Source: an uncultured Gammaproteobacteria bacterium
GTDB taxonomy: Bacteria; Pseudomonadota; Gammaproteobacteria; PS1; Pseudothioglobaceae
Length of the DNA: 64,000 nucleotides
NCBI GenBank assembly: GCA_902512305.1
Contig: CABXIU010000001.1
Location: forward strand, 62,001 to 126,000
Reading direction: 5' to 3'
The first letter of the stretch is position 1. Every line of letters starts with the position of its first letter. The notes below the pieces were generated by a model that saw only the letters and a program-made list of their open reading frames with translations, did no database searches and was not told where the DNA came from. Made by a program: the position numbers and the translations under genes. Below, piece by piece: positions 1 to 8,517 of this stretch.

Positions 1-747
1 CTCTTCCTTTCTCTGATTTATTATCTTTATCCGTTGCTCTATTGACTTCAGCTCTTCTTTATTGTTTTCCTGAGACACTTTGATTTCATCTAATTTACGT
101 TTTACTTTGTCGACATATTTCAATTTTTTTAAATAAGTTTTTCTATATCTTTTTGATATAGTATATTCAGTACCTGATTCAGCAGCGAGAGAAATATTAT
201 CAGCCAATTCTATCTGACATATTAAATCATATTTATCTTCCTTTAAACTTAATTCAATGCCAATATTTCTACAATATTCTTGTAGTTCATTTTTTGATAA
301 TAAATGTAGTAAGCAACCTTGTGATTCCAATTCGTTTATGATTCCCTCTTGAGTTTTTTTGACTGCATCCATCTTACGTCTAATTATGTCAGCTCCCCTT
401 GAACTAAGCTGTAATAGCTCTGCTTCTTCTGAACTATCCAATCCGCGAATGTTCGAAATATTTAAAAGATAATCTTCTAAATATTTTGGTGATTTAAAAC
501 TAATACCATCTTTAAAAAGAGGTTTATCTTTTGGACGTATACTTTTTGATTTAGCATTTATTGAAGCTTTAGCTATTTTTTCAGATCTAGCTATTTCTTC
601 TGCAGCAACAATAATCTCATCAATTATATATTTTGGCTTAAAAGAATCATTTAAATGATATAAGTTATATTCCTGAGCTTTTTTTATAAGTGCAGCTTTA
701 GTTAGTCCATTTAATTGCTTTTCTAATTTTTCTTTTTCAAAATCCAT
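1..747 (-). CDS. Partial hypothetical protein with two SAP/HeH-like motifs and a coiled coil
   Basis: An open frame runs without a stop from an ATG at 747 to the window edge, giving 249 codons with the C-terminus missing. I do not recognise the family. Residues about 12-50 (LTKAALIKKAQEYNL, then KPKYIIDEI) and about 150-185 (LLSKNELQEYCRNIGIEL, then KYDLICQI) look like two short helix-extended-helix motifs of the SAP or Rho-N type, which often bind nucleic acid. The last 50 residues are Lys/Glu-rich and probably coiled coil. A stop lies in frame eight codons upstream of the ATG, so the start is within that stretch. No strong ribosome binding site is visible. It follows ilvD on the same strand after about 105 bases. 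The SAP-like assignment is an inference from the residue pattern. Confidence 0.7.
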   Translation of the reverse strand, partial: MDFEKEKLEKQLNGLTKAALIKKAQEYNLYHLNDSFKPKYIIDEIIVAAEEIARSEKIAKASINAKSKSIRPKDKPLFKDGISFKSPKYLEDYLLNISNIRGLDSSEEAELLQLSSRGADIIRRKMDAVKKTQEGIINELESQGCLLHLLSKNELQEYCRNIGIELSLKEDKYDLICQIELADNISLAAESGTEYTISKRYRKTYLKKLKYVDKVKRKLDEIKVSQENNKEELKSIEQRIKIINQRKEE

Positions 748-852
748 TGTGCGCTCATAATGCTCGTTTTATATTACTATTATGAAGTAATTTTTTTCAT
801 TTTTTAAAAATGTAGAAGATATATTTTTTGAACTGGTAGTTTAAATGCAATT

Positions 853-2517
853 TTAACCAGTGACAGCACCTTTTGATGCTGATTGAGCTAGCTTCGCATA
901 CTTTGCTAAAACGCCTTTAGTATATCGTGGTGAAGGTTTCTTCCAGTTTGTTAATCTTTGATCAATAACTGATTTATCAACTTGAAGCTCTAGGAGATTG
1001 TTTTCAGCATCAATCAAAATCTGATCTCCATCTTCAATAATTGCAAGAGCACCACCATTAAATGCTTCAGGTGTTATATGGCCAACTACAAATCCATGAG
1101 TTCCCCCAGAAAATCTTCCATCGGTAATTAGTGCCACTTTTCCTCCAAGTCCTTTACCCATAACTGCAGAAGTAGGCGCTAGCATCTCCCTCATTCCAGG
1201 ACCACCCTTGGGTCCTTCATAACGAATTACAATTACGTCACCCTCAACTATTTGATCATTCAAAATAGCCTGAAGCGCATCCTCTTCACATGCGAATGTT
1301 TTGGCACTCCCATGGAAGGTAAGTCCTTCTTTGCCAGTTATTTTTGCAACAGATCCTTCAGGTGCAAGGTTTCCTCTTAATATTCTTAAATGAGAGTCTT
1401 TTTTGATAGGTGATTCAAGAGGCATTATAATTTTTTGCTCATCTGTATAAGGCTTAACATCTTTTAAGTTTTCAGCTAATGTTTTGCCTGTAACTGTTAT
1501 GCAGTCACCATGAAGCATGCCAGCATCTAAAAGCATTTTCATTAAAGGAAGTGTCCCACCAATTTGAACAAGCTCACTCATCATATATTTACCAGAAGGC
1601 TTTAGATCTGCAAGAACAGGAACATTGGTGCCAATTCGAGTAAAGTCATCAATAGTTAGGTCGACATTGATAGCATCAGCCATTGCAATGAGATGAAGAA
1701 CTGCATTAGTGGAGCCGCCAAGCGTAATAATCAAAGTGATTGCATTTTCAAATGCCTTTTTAGTCATAATATCACTTGGTTTAATATCTTTTTCAAGTAG
1801 CTTGAGTACAGCCTCTCCAGCACGAGAACAATCATTATTTTTATCATCTGAGACTGCGTCTTGTGCCGATGAATTAGGCAAGCTCATCCCTAAGGCTTCG
1901 ATAGCTGATGCCATAGTATTTGCGGTATACATTCCGCCACATGAACCAGGCCCTGGTATAGCTTTAGACTCAATTTGTTCTAACTCTAAATCATTGATGT
2001 CGTTATTTGCTCTCTTTCCTACCGCCTCAAAAACACTAACAATATCAGTATGATTAGCTCCAGGCTGAATAGTCCCACCATAAACAAAAACAGAAGGGCG
2101 GTTTAGTCTTGCGAGACCCATAACGCAGCCAGGCATATTTTTATCACAGCCACCGATTGCAACAACACCATCAAATCCTTGGCAAGAAGTAACAGTCTCT
2201 ATTGAATCAGCAATAACCTCTCTTGAGACCAGAGAGTATTTCATTCCCTCAGAACCCATTGAAATGCCATCAGAAATAGTAATGGTATTAAATATAACTC
2301 CTTTTCCACCAGCACTATTAACTCCTTTTTCAGCTTCACTAGCTAAATCATTAATGTGCATATTGCATGGAGTTACCATAGACCAAGTTGAGGCAATGCC
2401 GACTTGAGGCTTTTTGAAATCTTCTTTTTTAAAACCCACAGGATAGAGCATTGCTCTGGATGCGGCACGCTCATAACCATCAATTACAACGGAGGAATAT
2501 TTTCTAGAATTGGACAT
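853..2517 (-). CDS. ilvD: Dihydroxy-acid dehydratase
   Basis: Cytoplasmic Fe-S dehydratase that converts 2,3-dihydroxyisovalerate and 2,3-dihydroxy-3-methylvalerate to the 2-keto acids of valine and isoleucine synthesis. The 554-residue protein has the three cysteines expected to hold the cluster: Cys51 (TPCNMH), Cys124 in CDKNMPGC, and Cys193 in [14 protein letters not shown]. It also has the C-terminal segment [15 protein letters not shown]. The length matches the shorter IlvD subfamily rather than the 616-residue Escherichia coli form. It is divergent from the argA-like gene, with only 75 bases between them. No other ilv genes are in the window. Confidence 0.97.
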   Translation of the reverse strand: MSNSRKYSSVVIDGYERAASRAMLYPVGFKKEDFKKPQVGIASTWSMVTPCNMHINDLASEAEKGVNSAGGKGVIFNTITISDGISMGSEGMKYSLVSREVIADSIETVTSCQGFDGVVAIGGCDKNMPGCVMGLARLNRPSVFVYGGTIQPGANHTDIVSVFEAVGKRANNDINDLELEQIESKAIPGPGSCGGMYTANTMASAIEALGMSLPNSSAQDAVSDDKNNDCSRAGEAVLKLLEKDIKPSDIMTKKAFENAITLIITLGGSTNAVLHLIAMADAINVDLTIDDFTRIGTNVPVLADLKPSGKYMMSELVQIGGTLPLMKMLLDAGMLHGDCITVTGKTLAENLKDVKPYTDEQKIIMPLESPIKKDSHLRILRGNLAPEGSVAKITGKEGLTFHGSAKTFACEEDALQAILNDQIVEGDVIVIRYEGPKGGPGMREMLAPTSAVMGKGLGGKVALITDGRFSGGTHGFVVGHITPEAFNGGALAIIEDGDQILIDAENNLLELQVDKSVIDQRLTNWKKPSPRYTKGVLAKYAKLAQSASKGAVTG

Positions 2518-2592
2518 TACTTTTAAATTACCGAAAGAATTTAAATTTTAGACTAAAATAACTCGCTTCTAATATCAATTTAAGGCTACAAG

Positions 2593-3015
2593 TTGAGTAA
2601 AGCCAAGCAAATCATCGAATTAATGCAACCATTTGTTGAAGAGGGTAGACTCCTTGAAAGAAGCTACGAGACTATTAATAATAATATTGATGATTTTATT
2701 GTCATTGAAATTCATAATGAAATTATTGCATCTGCTGGTTTAAGGATATACAAAGAGGAAAATATTGGTGAAATTTATGCCTTGGTTGTCAATAAAAACT
2801 TTCACAACTCGGACACCTCTTCAAAGCTAATGGAGTTATTAATTCAAAAAGCTTCTAGCTTGAACTTAAAGTCAATTTTTGCACTATCAAAATATGGTGG
2901 AAGATTCTTCTATAGGTTTGACTTTGTTGAGAGTGAACTAAGTTCTCTTCCTGAGTCAAGACAAAACAGTTATGATTACTCGAGAAACTCAACGATTTAT
3001 TTAAGGAATCTTTGA
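2593..3015 (+). CDS. Stand-alone ArgA-type GNAT acetyltransferase domain
   Basis: A 140-residue GNAT-fold protein that resembles the C-terminal domain of N-acetylglutamate synthase (ArgA), the first enzyme of arginine synthesis. Three segments fit that family: MQPFVEEGRLLERSYE near the N-terminus, YGGRFFYRFDFVESELSSLP, and LPESRQNSYDYSRNSTIYL at the end. The amino-acid-kinase domain of full-length ArgA is absent. The acetyl-CoA pyrophosphate loop, normally R-G-x-G-x-G/A, reads FHNSDTSSKL, so its glycines are gone. It may be a short NAGS, a repurposed acetyltransferase or a decaying copy. The start codon is TTG with a weak TAAGG upstream. An ATG at 2623 would remove a conserved helix, so I prefer TTG. 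Confidence 0.75.
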   Translation: MSKAKQIIELMQPFVEEGRLLERSYETINNNIDDFIVIEIHNEIIASAGLRIYKEENIGEIYALVVNKNFHNSDTSSKLMELLIQKASSLNLKSIFALSKYGGRFFYRFDFVESELSSLPESRQNSYDYSRNSTIYLRNL

Positions 3016-3054
3016 GTTTATTGATTTATAGGTATTTAGTCTAATAAATAACAA

Positions 3055-3648
3055 ATGAAACTTAAAGATAGAATTCGTGGGTATTTACCAGTTGTAATAG
3101 ACCTAGAAACCTCAGGCTTTAATGATAAAACTGACGCTCTTTTAGAAATATGTGCAATCATACTTGGTATGGATGAAAGTGGATCTTTTTTTCCCAAAAC
3201 AACACTCCATTATCATATCGAACCCTTTAAAGGGGCAAATATTGAACCATCAGCAATAGAATTTAATGGTATTGATATTGATAATCCTTTTAGGCTTGCA
3301 GTGAGTGAAAAAAAAGCATTAACTGAGATTTTTAATCATATTAATGAAGATCTAAAAATTGAGGATTGCACCAGATCTATTTTGGTGGGCCATAATGCTT
3401 TTTTTGACCTTGGATTTGTTAGAGCTGCAACGATTAGATCAGGTCTAAAAAGCCCATTTCATCAGTTTTCAACGATAGATACCGTAAGCCTATCTGCCCT
3501 CTATTGTGGTGAAACAGTCCTCGCTAAAGCGATATCCAGGATAGGTATCGAGTGGGACAACAATGAGGCTCACTCAGCTCTTTATGACACAACAAAAACA
3601 TCAGAGCTTTTTTGTAAAATATTTAATTCGAAGAAAATAGAAATATAG
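3055..3648 (+). CDS. rnt: Ribonuclease T
   Basis: A 3'-5' exoribonuclease that trims the 3' ends of tRNA and other stable RNAs. The 197 residues show the DEDDh exonuclease set: Asp16 and Glu18 in VIDLETSGF, Asp118 in GHNAFFDLGF, and His173 with Asp178 in AHSALYDTTKT. The opening LKDRIRGYLPVVIDLET matches RNase T rather than oligoribonuclease or DNA polymerase III epsilon. It lies 39 bases after the argA-like gene on the same strand and may share its transcript. It converges on the next gene with a five-base gap and no visible terminator. Confidence 0.95.
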   Translation: MKLKDRIRGYLPVVIDLETSGFNDKTDALLEICAIILGMDESGSFFPKTTLHYHIEPFKGANIEPSAIEFNGIDIDNPFRLAVSEKKALTEIFNHINEDLKIEDCTRSILVGHNAFFDLGFVRAATIRSGLKSPFHQFSTIDTVSLSALYCGETVLAKAISRIGIEWDNNEAHSALYDTTKTSELFCKIFNSKKIEI

Positions 3649-3653
3649 AGCTG

Positions 3654-4166
3654 TTAATTTTCAATTGTTCTTAAATATTTATAATCTAGCGCCCATTTTA
3701 TAAACTCATCTGTATTTATATTATTACTTCTAAATCTCTCCCTAAGAAGGTGGTTCTCAACCCTTTGAAAAAATATCAAGCTTAAGTGCTTTTCCTGGAG
3801 AGTTTTTATATCATTGAGCTTTATTTTATATAGAGTAGGCTCTATAAGATCAGACAGTGTAGGGCTAATTCCAAGAAGTATCAAGAGGCATTCGTTAAAG
3901 CTAAGATGTTCAGTCTCTGTTAAGAAATCATGCCACTCACTCCTTGTTTTTAGTTGTCTTTCATTTGGATTAGGTGTTTTATAATCCAATATGTAATCCG
4001 ATAAGAGAATTTCAAGTGCTGCAATGTCACACTGAATATCGACTTTTCCAAACTTATCTACTTTTTTCTTACTGCCAAAAAGTAGACCATCTCTTAATCT
4101 GCCAACTTCAACTCTAATATTTTCAGCAGTTCTATCATGGAAAAGTTTGTAGATTGATTGAGACAT
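3654..4166 (-). CDS. Hypothetical protein, 170 aa
   Basis: I do not recognise this protein. It is soluble, charged and mostly helical, with no signal peptide, membrane segment or cysteine cluster. Two short motifs recur in uncharacterised bacterial proteins: an NECLLILLGISP segment near residue 90 and FIKWALDYKY near the C-terminus. Such pairs are sometimes seen in small putative DNA-binding proteins, but that is a weak analogy. It lies 23 bases downstream of the acyltransferase on the same strand, so the two are probably co-transcribed. The start ATG at 4166 is the first in the frame. Confidence 0.75.
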   Translation of the reverse strand: MSQSIYKLFHDRTAENIRVEVGRLRDGLLFGSKKKVDKFGKVDIQCDIAALEILLSDYILDYKTPNPNERQLKTRSEWHDFLTETEHLSFNECLLILLGISPTLSDLIEPTLYKIKLNDIKTLQEKHLSLIFFQRVENHLLRERFRSNNINTDEFIKWALDYKYLRTIEN

Positions 4167-4189
4167 AATTTATAGATTATTTGATTATA

Positions 4190-4894
4190 TTAATTAAATT
4201 TGCTTTCTTGTTCCAAAGTCCACTGCCTAATATTTTCTGTAACCTCAGAAGGTTTTAGATTAGATTGAGAGATTGCCTCACCGATAACGACTGTAATTAC
4301 ACCAGGTTTTTTAATAAAACTACCTTTAGGCCATATTTTGCCTGCGTTATGATATACCGGTACAATACTATACCCAGTTTTCTTTGCAATAGCGCTGCCA
4401 CCATTTTGGTAGACACCTAATTTTTTGTAAGGCTGCCTTGTGCCTTCAGGGTATATGACTATTGAAATGCCTTTTTCGAGTCTATCTGCGCCTTGTTTAA
4501 TAACTTTTTTTATAGCATTGAGTTTTTCACCACGATTAATGATAATTGGCTTCAAAAGCGCAAGACTCCAGCCAAATACTGGCAGCCATAAAAGTTCTCG
4601 CTTTAATACCCATGTATGGGCTGGAAAAATTGTTTGAAAGGCAAGCGTCTCCCATGTGGACTGATGATTCGAAATAATGATGCATGAAGAGTTTATTATA
4701 TTTTCTCTTCCAACGACGTTAGTCTTGATATTGAGGGTTATCTTTAACCACCACATGCAAAAAATAGCCCATTGAGAGAGAAATTTCTGTCGAGTAGAAT
4801 AACTTGCAAATATGAGCAATAACCCACTGAAAGAGATCAAAATTAAACTAATAATCGAACCAACAAAGTACAATAGTGATCTTAAAAGTAACAT
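4190..4894 (-). CDS. plsC: 1-acyl-sn-glycerol-3-phosphate acyltransferase family protein
   Basis: Inner-membrane acyltransferase expected to add a second acyl chain to lysophosphatidic acid in phospholipid synthesis. The 234 residues begin with a hydrophobic segment (about 5-30). Then come the HX4E variant of the acyltransferase motif I (SNHQSTWETL), motif III (YPEGTRQPY) and motif IV (IVPVYHNAGK). Most family members have HX4D; the acidic residue here is Glu, which also occurs in the family. Function as PlsC itself rather than a related lyso-lipid acyltransferase is inferred. It sits upstream of the 170-aa unknown gene and is divergent from rmuC. Confidence 0.85.
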   Translation of the reverse strand: MLLLRSLLYFVGSIISLILISFSGLLLIFASYSTRQKFLSQWAIFCMWWLKITLNIKTNVVGRENIINSSCIIISNHQSTWETLAFQTIFPAHTWVLKRELLWLPVFGWSLALLKPIIINRGEKLNAIKKVIKQGADRLEKGISIVIYPEGTRQPYKKLGVYQNGGSAIAKKTGYSIVPVYHNAGKIWPKGSFIKKPGVITVVIGEAISQSNLKPSEVTENIRQWTLEQESKFN

Positions 4895-5016
4895 GGCTTA
4901 TAGAAGTCTAAGCGTTATAATTCTATTTAAAATTTTACTAACTTTAATACTCATAGGTATGTCTATTTTATGAATGCAACAAAACATTTGTTTATTATTG
5001 ATTTAATCACAATTGT

Positions 5017-6156
5017 ATGAATATACTAATCGGCCTTGTTTCTTTAGTAATTGGTGCGGCAATTAGCTTCTATATTCTTAACAAGAGGCTATTCAAAATC
5101 TCACAGAAGAATATTCAGCTGGAGACAAAGCTGGATGAAAAAGAAAAGAACTATGCTGAGAAGCTCCAGCTTGTAGAGCAACTTAAAAATCAGGTGAATA
5201 ACGAGTTTAAAACAATTGCCTCAGACATATTAAAAAATGATCGGGATAAGCTTAAGGTTGATAATTCTGACTTATTGACTCCTCTTCAAACTCAGCTCAA
5301 AAGCTTTAGGGAAAGAATTGAAACAATCACAAAAGAGCAGGTAGAAGAGAGAACTACTCTTAAAGAGCAAATTAAATCATTACATGAAGCAAATGTTGAA
5401 ACTCAGCAATCAGCTAAAAATTTAACAGAAGCTTTGACTTACGATAATAAAATTCAAGGTGATTGGGGTGAAGAGATATTAAGTTCTCTTTTGTCAAGCT
5501 ATGGTTTTCAAGAGGGTGTTGAGTTTGACCTTCAAAAACAATACAAAAATGAGATGGGTGAAAAATTTAAACCCGATGTCATTCTCCATCTCCCCGAGGG
5601 TAAAGATGTTGTGATTGATTCGAAAGTATCCCTAAAAGATTACGTTAACTATGTGGCTGACCAAACTAATGAACTGGCTTTAAATAAACACATTGCATCG
5701 ATTGAAAATCAGATAAAAAATATTAGTCTTAAGGAATATGAGAATCTTGAGGGTGTTAGAAGTCTTGACTTTATTTTTGTGTTTATTCCAATTGAGGGTG
5801 CTCTTCTTCTTGCACTTCAGCATAAACATAGTTTATTTGATGATGCCCTTAAGAAAAATATAATGCTAGTTTCTCCATCAATGTTAAGTATGAGTTTGAA
5901 AACAGTTAACTTTATGTGGCAAACCGACAAACAAAATAAAAATGCGGATGAGATTGCTCGACAAGCCGCAGGGATGTACGATAAATTAGCATTATTTGTT
6001 GAAGATCTAGATAAGATTGAGAATCAGCTTGAAAAAACAAAAGAAGGTTTTACCAGTGCAAGAAATAAACTATCAACTGGCAAGGGTAATCTAATTAGTC
6101 GAGCAGAAAGACTTAAGGCGTTAGGAGTTAAATCAAATAAAGAAATTGGTGAATGA
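5017..6156 (+). CDS. rmuC: DNA recombination protein RmuC homolog
   Basis: RmuC-family protein, proposed to limit rearrangement at inverted repeats, with a core resembling restriction-endonuclease folds. Residues 1-20 form an N-terminal membrane anchor, and residues about 25-140 are a Lys/Glu/Gln-rich coiled coil. The nuclease-like core contains GDWGEEILSSLL, KFKPDVILHLP and the acidic-Lys motif VVIDSKVSLKDY. The protein is 379 residues, a little shorter than the E. coli form. Its stop codon overlaps the next gene in an ATGA, so the two are translationally coupled. Confidence 0.92.
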   Translation: MNILIGLVSLVIGAAISFYILNKRLFKISQKNIQLETKLDEKEKNYAEKLQLVEQLKNQVNNEFKTIASDILKNDRDKLKVDNSDLLTPLQTQLKSFRERIETITKEQVEERTTLKEQIKSLHEANVETQQSAKNLTEALTYDNKIQGDWGEEILSSLLSSYGFQEGVEFDLQKQYKNEMGEKFKPDVILHLPEGKDVVIDSKVSLKDYVNYVADQTNELALNKHIASIENQIKNISLKEYENLEGVRSLDFIFVFIPIEGALLLALQHKHSLFDDALKKNIMLVSPSMLSMSLKTVNFMWQTDKQNKNADEIARQAAGMYDKLALFVEDLDKIENQLEKTKEGFTSARNKLSTGKGNLISRAERLKALGVKSNKEIGE

Positions 6157-6902
6157 TAGTTGCTAGAAAACACAATATCAATAAAGATGAATTTGATGGC
6201 AAAGTTGTATTAGTGACTGGGGCAAATAGGGGTCTCGGACTTGCCATAACAATGGATCTGGCTAGGGCTGGCGCCACAGTTATAATGCTCGGAAGAGACC
6301 TAGGATCACTTGAATATGCCTATGATGAAGTTGTCGATGCTGGTCTCACAGAGCCAATTCTTTATCCATTAGATTTAGAAGGCGCAACACCCGAAAATTA
6401 TCAAGAACTACAGGACAATCTATTGAGCCAGTTTGGAAAGCTTGACGGACTTGTCCATAACGCTTCAATTCTCGGAACACAAATGCCAATAGAGCAATAC
6501 GACATTAAATTATGGTATTCAACGCTTCAAATTAACTTGAGCGCTCCATTTATGTTAACTCAGTTTCTTGTCCCTGCATTATTGAAGTCAGAGGATGCAA
6601 GAATAATATTTATGTCTTCGACTGTCGGAAGAGAAGCGAGGGCTTATTGGGGTGCTTATAGTGTCAGTAAGTTTGGAATTGAAGGCCTTGCTAAAACACT
6701 CTCTGAGGAGCTTGAAAAAACTAAGATTAGTGTAAATACAGTCAATCCAGGTAAGATGAGGACAGAAATGAGAAGAACTGCTTATCCTGCTGAAGACTCT
6801 TCAACCGTCCCATTACCAGAAGAGAAAAGCAAAGCAATTGTCTACTTGTTGTCAACTTCAAGCCCAAAAATCAACGGTGAGCAGATAACGATTTCAGATT
6901 AA
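6153..6902 (+). CDS. yciK: Short-chain dehydrogenase of the YciK type
   Basis: A Rossmann-fold NAD(P) oxidoreductase of 249 residues. It has the cofactor motif TGANRGLG near residue 21, the NAS segment (LVHNASILG), the catalytic Ser in MSSTVGREARAYWG, and the YSVSK dyad. The tail VNTVNPGKMRTEMRRTAYP followed by PAED is typical of YciK, whose physiological substrate is not established. It starts inside the rmuC stop codon (ATGA) and converges on suhB with only two bases between the stop codons. Confidence 0.88.
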   Translation: MIVARKHNINKDEFDGKVVLVTGANRGLGLAITMDLARAGATVIMLGRDLGSLEYAYDEVVDAGLTEPILYPLDLEGATPENYQELQDNLLSQFGKLDGLVHNASILGTQMPIEQYDIKLWYSTLQINLSAPFMLTQFLVPALLKSEDARIIFMSSTVGREARAYWGAYSVSKFGIEGLAKTLSEELEKTKISVNTVNPGKMRTEMRRTAYPAEDSSTVPLPEEKSKAIVYLLSTSSPKINGEQITISD

Positions 6903-6904
6903 AT

Positions 6905-7705
6905 CTATCTCTGGAGTTCTTCACTAAGGTGTGGATGAATCTTTTTTAAAATTTGTTTATAAACATCTGAGTTTCCAGCCACAACGTTTCCTGTTTCTAA
7001 ATATTTATTCCTTCCTGAAAAATCACCGATAAAGCCTCCAGCCTCTTTAACCATAAGAGCGCCAGCTGCTATATCCCATGAGTTAAGACCAATTTCCCAA
7101 TGCCCATCAAGCCTTCCAGAAGCAACATAGGCTAAATCTAGGGCAGCAGCTCCAGCTCTTCTGATGTCTGATACATGTGGGTATATTGCTTTAAATGTCT
7201 CTAGATAGCATTCTAAATGCTGAGGATGTCTAAATGGAAACCCAGTTCCAATAAGAGTTTCCTTAAGTCCATTTGATAGAGATACTCTGATTCTTTCATT
7301 ATTTAAATAAGCACCTTCACCTTTAGAGGCTGAAAAGAGCTCTTCTTTAAAAGGGTCATATATAACTGCATGGGTAGTAGTTCCTTTTTCAAGAAGGGCA
7401 ATTGATACAGCGTATTGAGGAAAGCCATGAAGAAAATTAGCTGTCCCATCCAGTGGATCAATAATCCATAAAAAGTCTTCATCACCAAGAGTTTTCCCAC
7501 TTTCTTCAGCTAAAATTGAATGTTTAGGAAAGGCCTTATTAATCTCTTTTATAATAGCCTTTTCAGCTGTTTTATCAACCTCTGAAACTAAGTCATTAAT
7601 TGACTTATTTTCTATAGTTAATAAGTCGACCTGATTGTGATACCTTAAAATAATATCACCAGCTGCTCTGGCAGCTCTAACTGCAATATTAAGGGTAGGA
7701 TGCAT
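6905..7705 (-). CDS. suhB: Inositol-1-monophosphatase family protein SuhB
   Basis: A Mg-dependent, Li-sensitive phosphatase family member. In E. coli, SuhB also joins the ribosomal RNA antitermination complex. The 266 residues carry the metal-site motifs EESG (about residue 68), IDPLDGTANFLHGFPQ, and the C-terminal NSWDIAAGALMVKEAGG. The AGAAALDLAYVASGRLDG segment is typical of the family. It is divergent from trmJ, the same arrangement as in E. coli, but only five bases separate the two start codons. Confidence 0.93.
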   Translation of the reverse strand: MHPTLNIAVRAARAAGDIILRYHNQVDLLTIENKSINDLVSEVDKTAEKAIIKEINKAFPKHSILAEESGKTLGDEDFLWIIDPLDGTANFLHGFPQYAVSIALLEKGTTTHAVIYDPFKEELFSASKGEGAYLNNERIRVSLSNGLKETLIGTGFPFRHPQHLECYLETFKAIYPHVSDIRRAGAAALDLAYVASGRLDGHWEIGLNSWDIAAGALMVKEAGGFIGDFSGRNKYLETGNVVAGNSDVYKQILKKIHPHLSEELQR

Positions 7706-7710
7706 CGTAA

Positions 7711-8466
7711 ATGAGCCAAATAAATAAAGAAATGAATTATACCTTGACGAATTTTAATAAAGTAAGGATTGTTATGGTGAATACGACTGAGCCTGGGAAT
7801 ATTGGGGCAGCTGCAAGAGCTATGAAAAATATGATGTTAAGTCAACTTTATCTCGTATCTCCATCAAACTTTCCTTCTGCAGTTGCAACAGCAAGGGCTA
7901 GTGGTGCGGATGATGTGTTATCAAATACTAAAGTGTGTTTAAACCTTGAGGAGGCTTTAATAGGAGTTAATTTAGTTATAGGGGCTAGTGCTCGTCAACG
8001 CAACATCAAATGGAGACAGTTAGATGTTATTGATACTTGCAGTGAAATTCAATCCACATTGGTTTCGAGTGATGAGGACGTTGCAGTTGTTTTTGGCACT
8101 GAAAATTCTGGATTAACAAATGAAGAGTTAGATTTATGCTCAATCTTAATGACAATTCCTGGAAATCCTAAGTATTTCTCATTGAATGTGGCATCAGCTA
8201 TTCAAGTCTTTGCTTATCAAAACTTTGTCAGTAGCATTGATGGAAAATTTGATAACTCTCCCAAGGATTTAGCAAACTTTGATGATTTAAATAGTTTTTA
8301 TAAACATCTTGAACAAGTTCTAGAACATATTGATTATTTTGACTCTAAAAAGCCTAAAAGCTTACTAATGAGGCGTTTGAGAAGATTATTTGGTAAAAGT
8401 GTTCCTGAAAAAGAGGAAATTGCTATATTAAGAGGAATTCTTAACAAGATAAACCCTTATAGTTAA
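7711..8466 (+). CDS. trmJ: tRNA (cytidine/uridine-32-2'-O)-methyltransferase TrmJ
   Basis: A SPOUT-class methyltransferase that modifies the ribose at position 32 of the tRNA anticodon loop using S-adenosylmethionine. Family segments are VNTTEPGNIGAAARAMKNM near the N-terminus, VVFGTENSGLTNEEL, and IPGNPKYFSLNVASAIQVF, which forms the knotted cofactor site. The 251 residues agree with TrmJ. The ATG at 7711 is the first, but one at 7732 is preceded by an A/G-rich stretch and matches the shorter N-terminus of E. coli TrmJ better, so the start is uncertain. A strong hairpin terminator follows. Confidence 0.93.
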   Translation: MSQINKEMNYTLTNFNKVRIVMVNTTEPGNIGAAARAMKNMMLSQLYLVSPSNFPSAVATARASGADDVLSNTKVCLNLEEALIGVNLVIGASARQRNIKWRQLDVIDTCSEIQSTLVSSDEDVAVVFGTENSGLTNEELDLCSILMTIPGNPKYFSLNVASAIQVFAYQNFVSSIDGKFDNSPKDLANFDDLNSFYKHLEQVLEHIDYFDSKKPKSLLMRRLRRLFGKSVPEKEEIAILRGILNKINPYS

Positions 8467-8471
8467 AAATT

Positions 8472-8498
8472 AAAAAAGCCCGAAAATCGGGCTTTTTT
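8472..8498. terminator. Bidirectional intrinsic terminator, trmJ / htpG
   Basis: A 12-bp perfect stem with the core AAGCCCGA / TCGGGCTT and a three-base loop. It is flanked by six A on the left and six T on the right, so it can end transcription in both directions. It sits between the converging trmJ and htpG genes. Confidence 0.93.
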
Positions 8499-8517
8499 AG
8501 CAATATTTGCATATATT

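Noticed and set aside
843-857. Fifteen-base match AAATGCAATTTTAAC shared with about 62205-62219
   Set aside because: Both copies lie in AT-rich spacers and the match does not extend. It is most likely chance.
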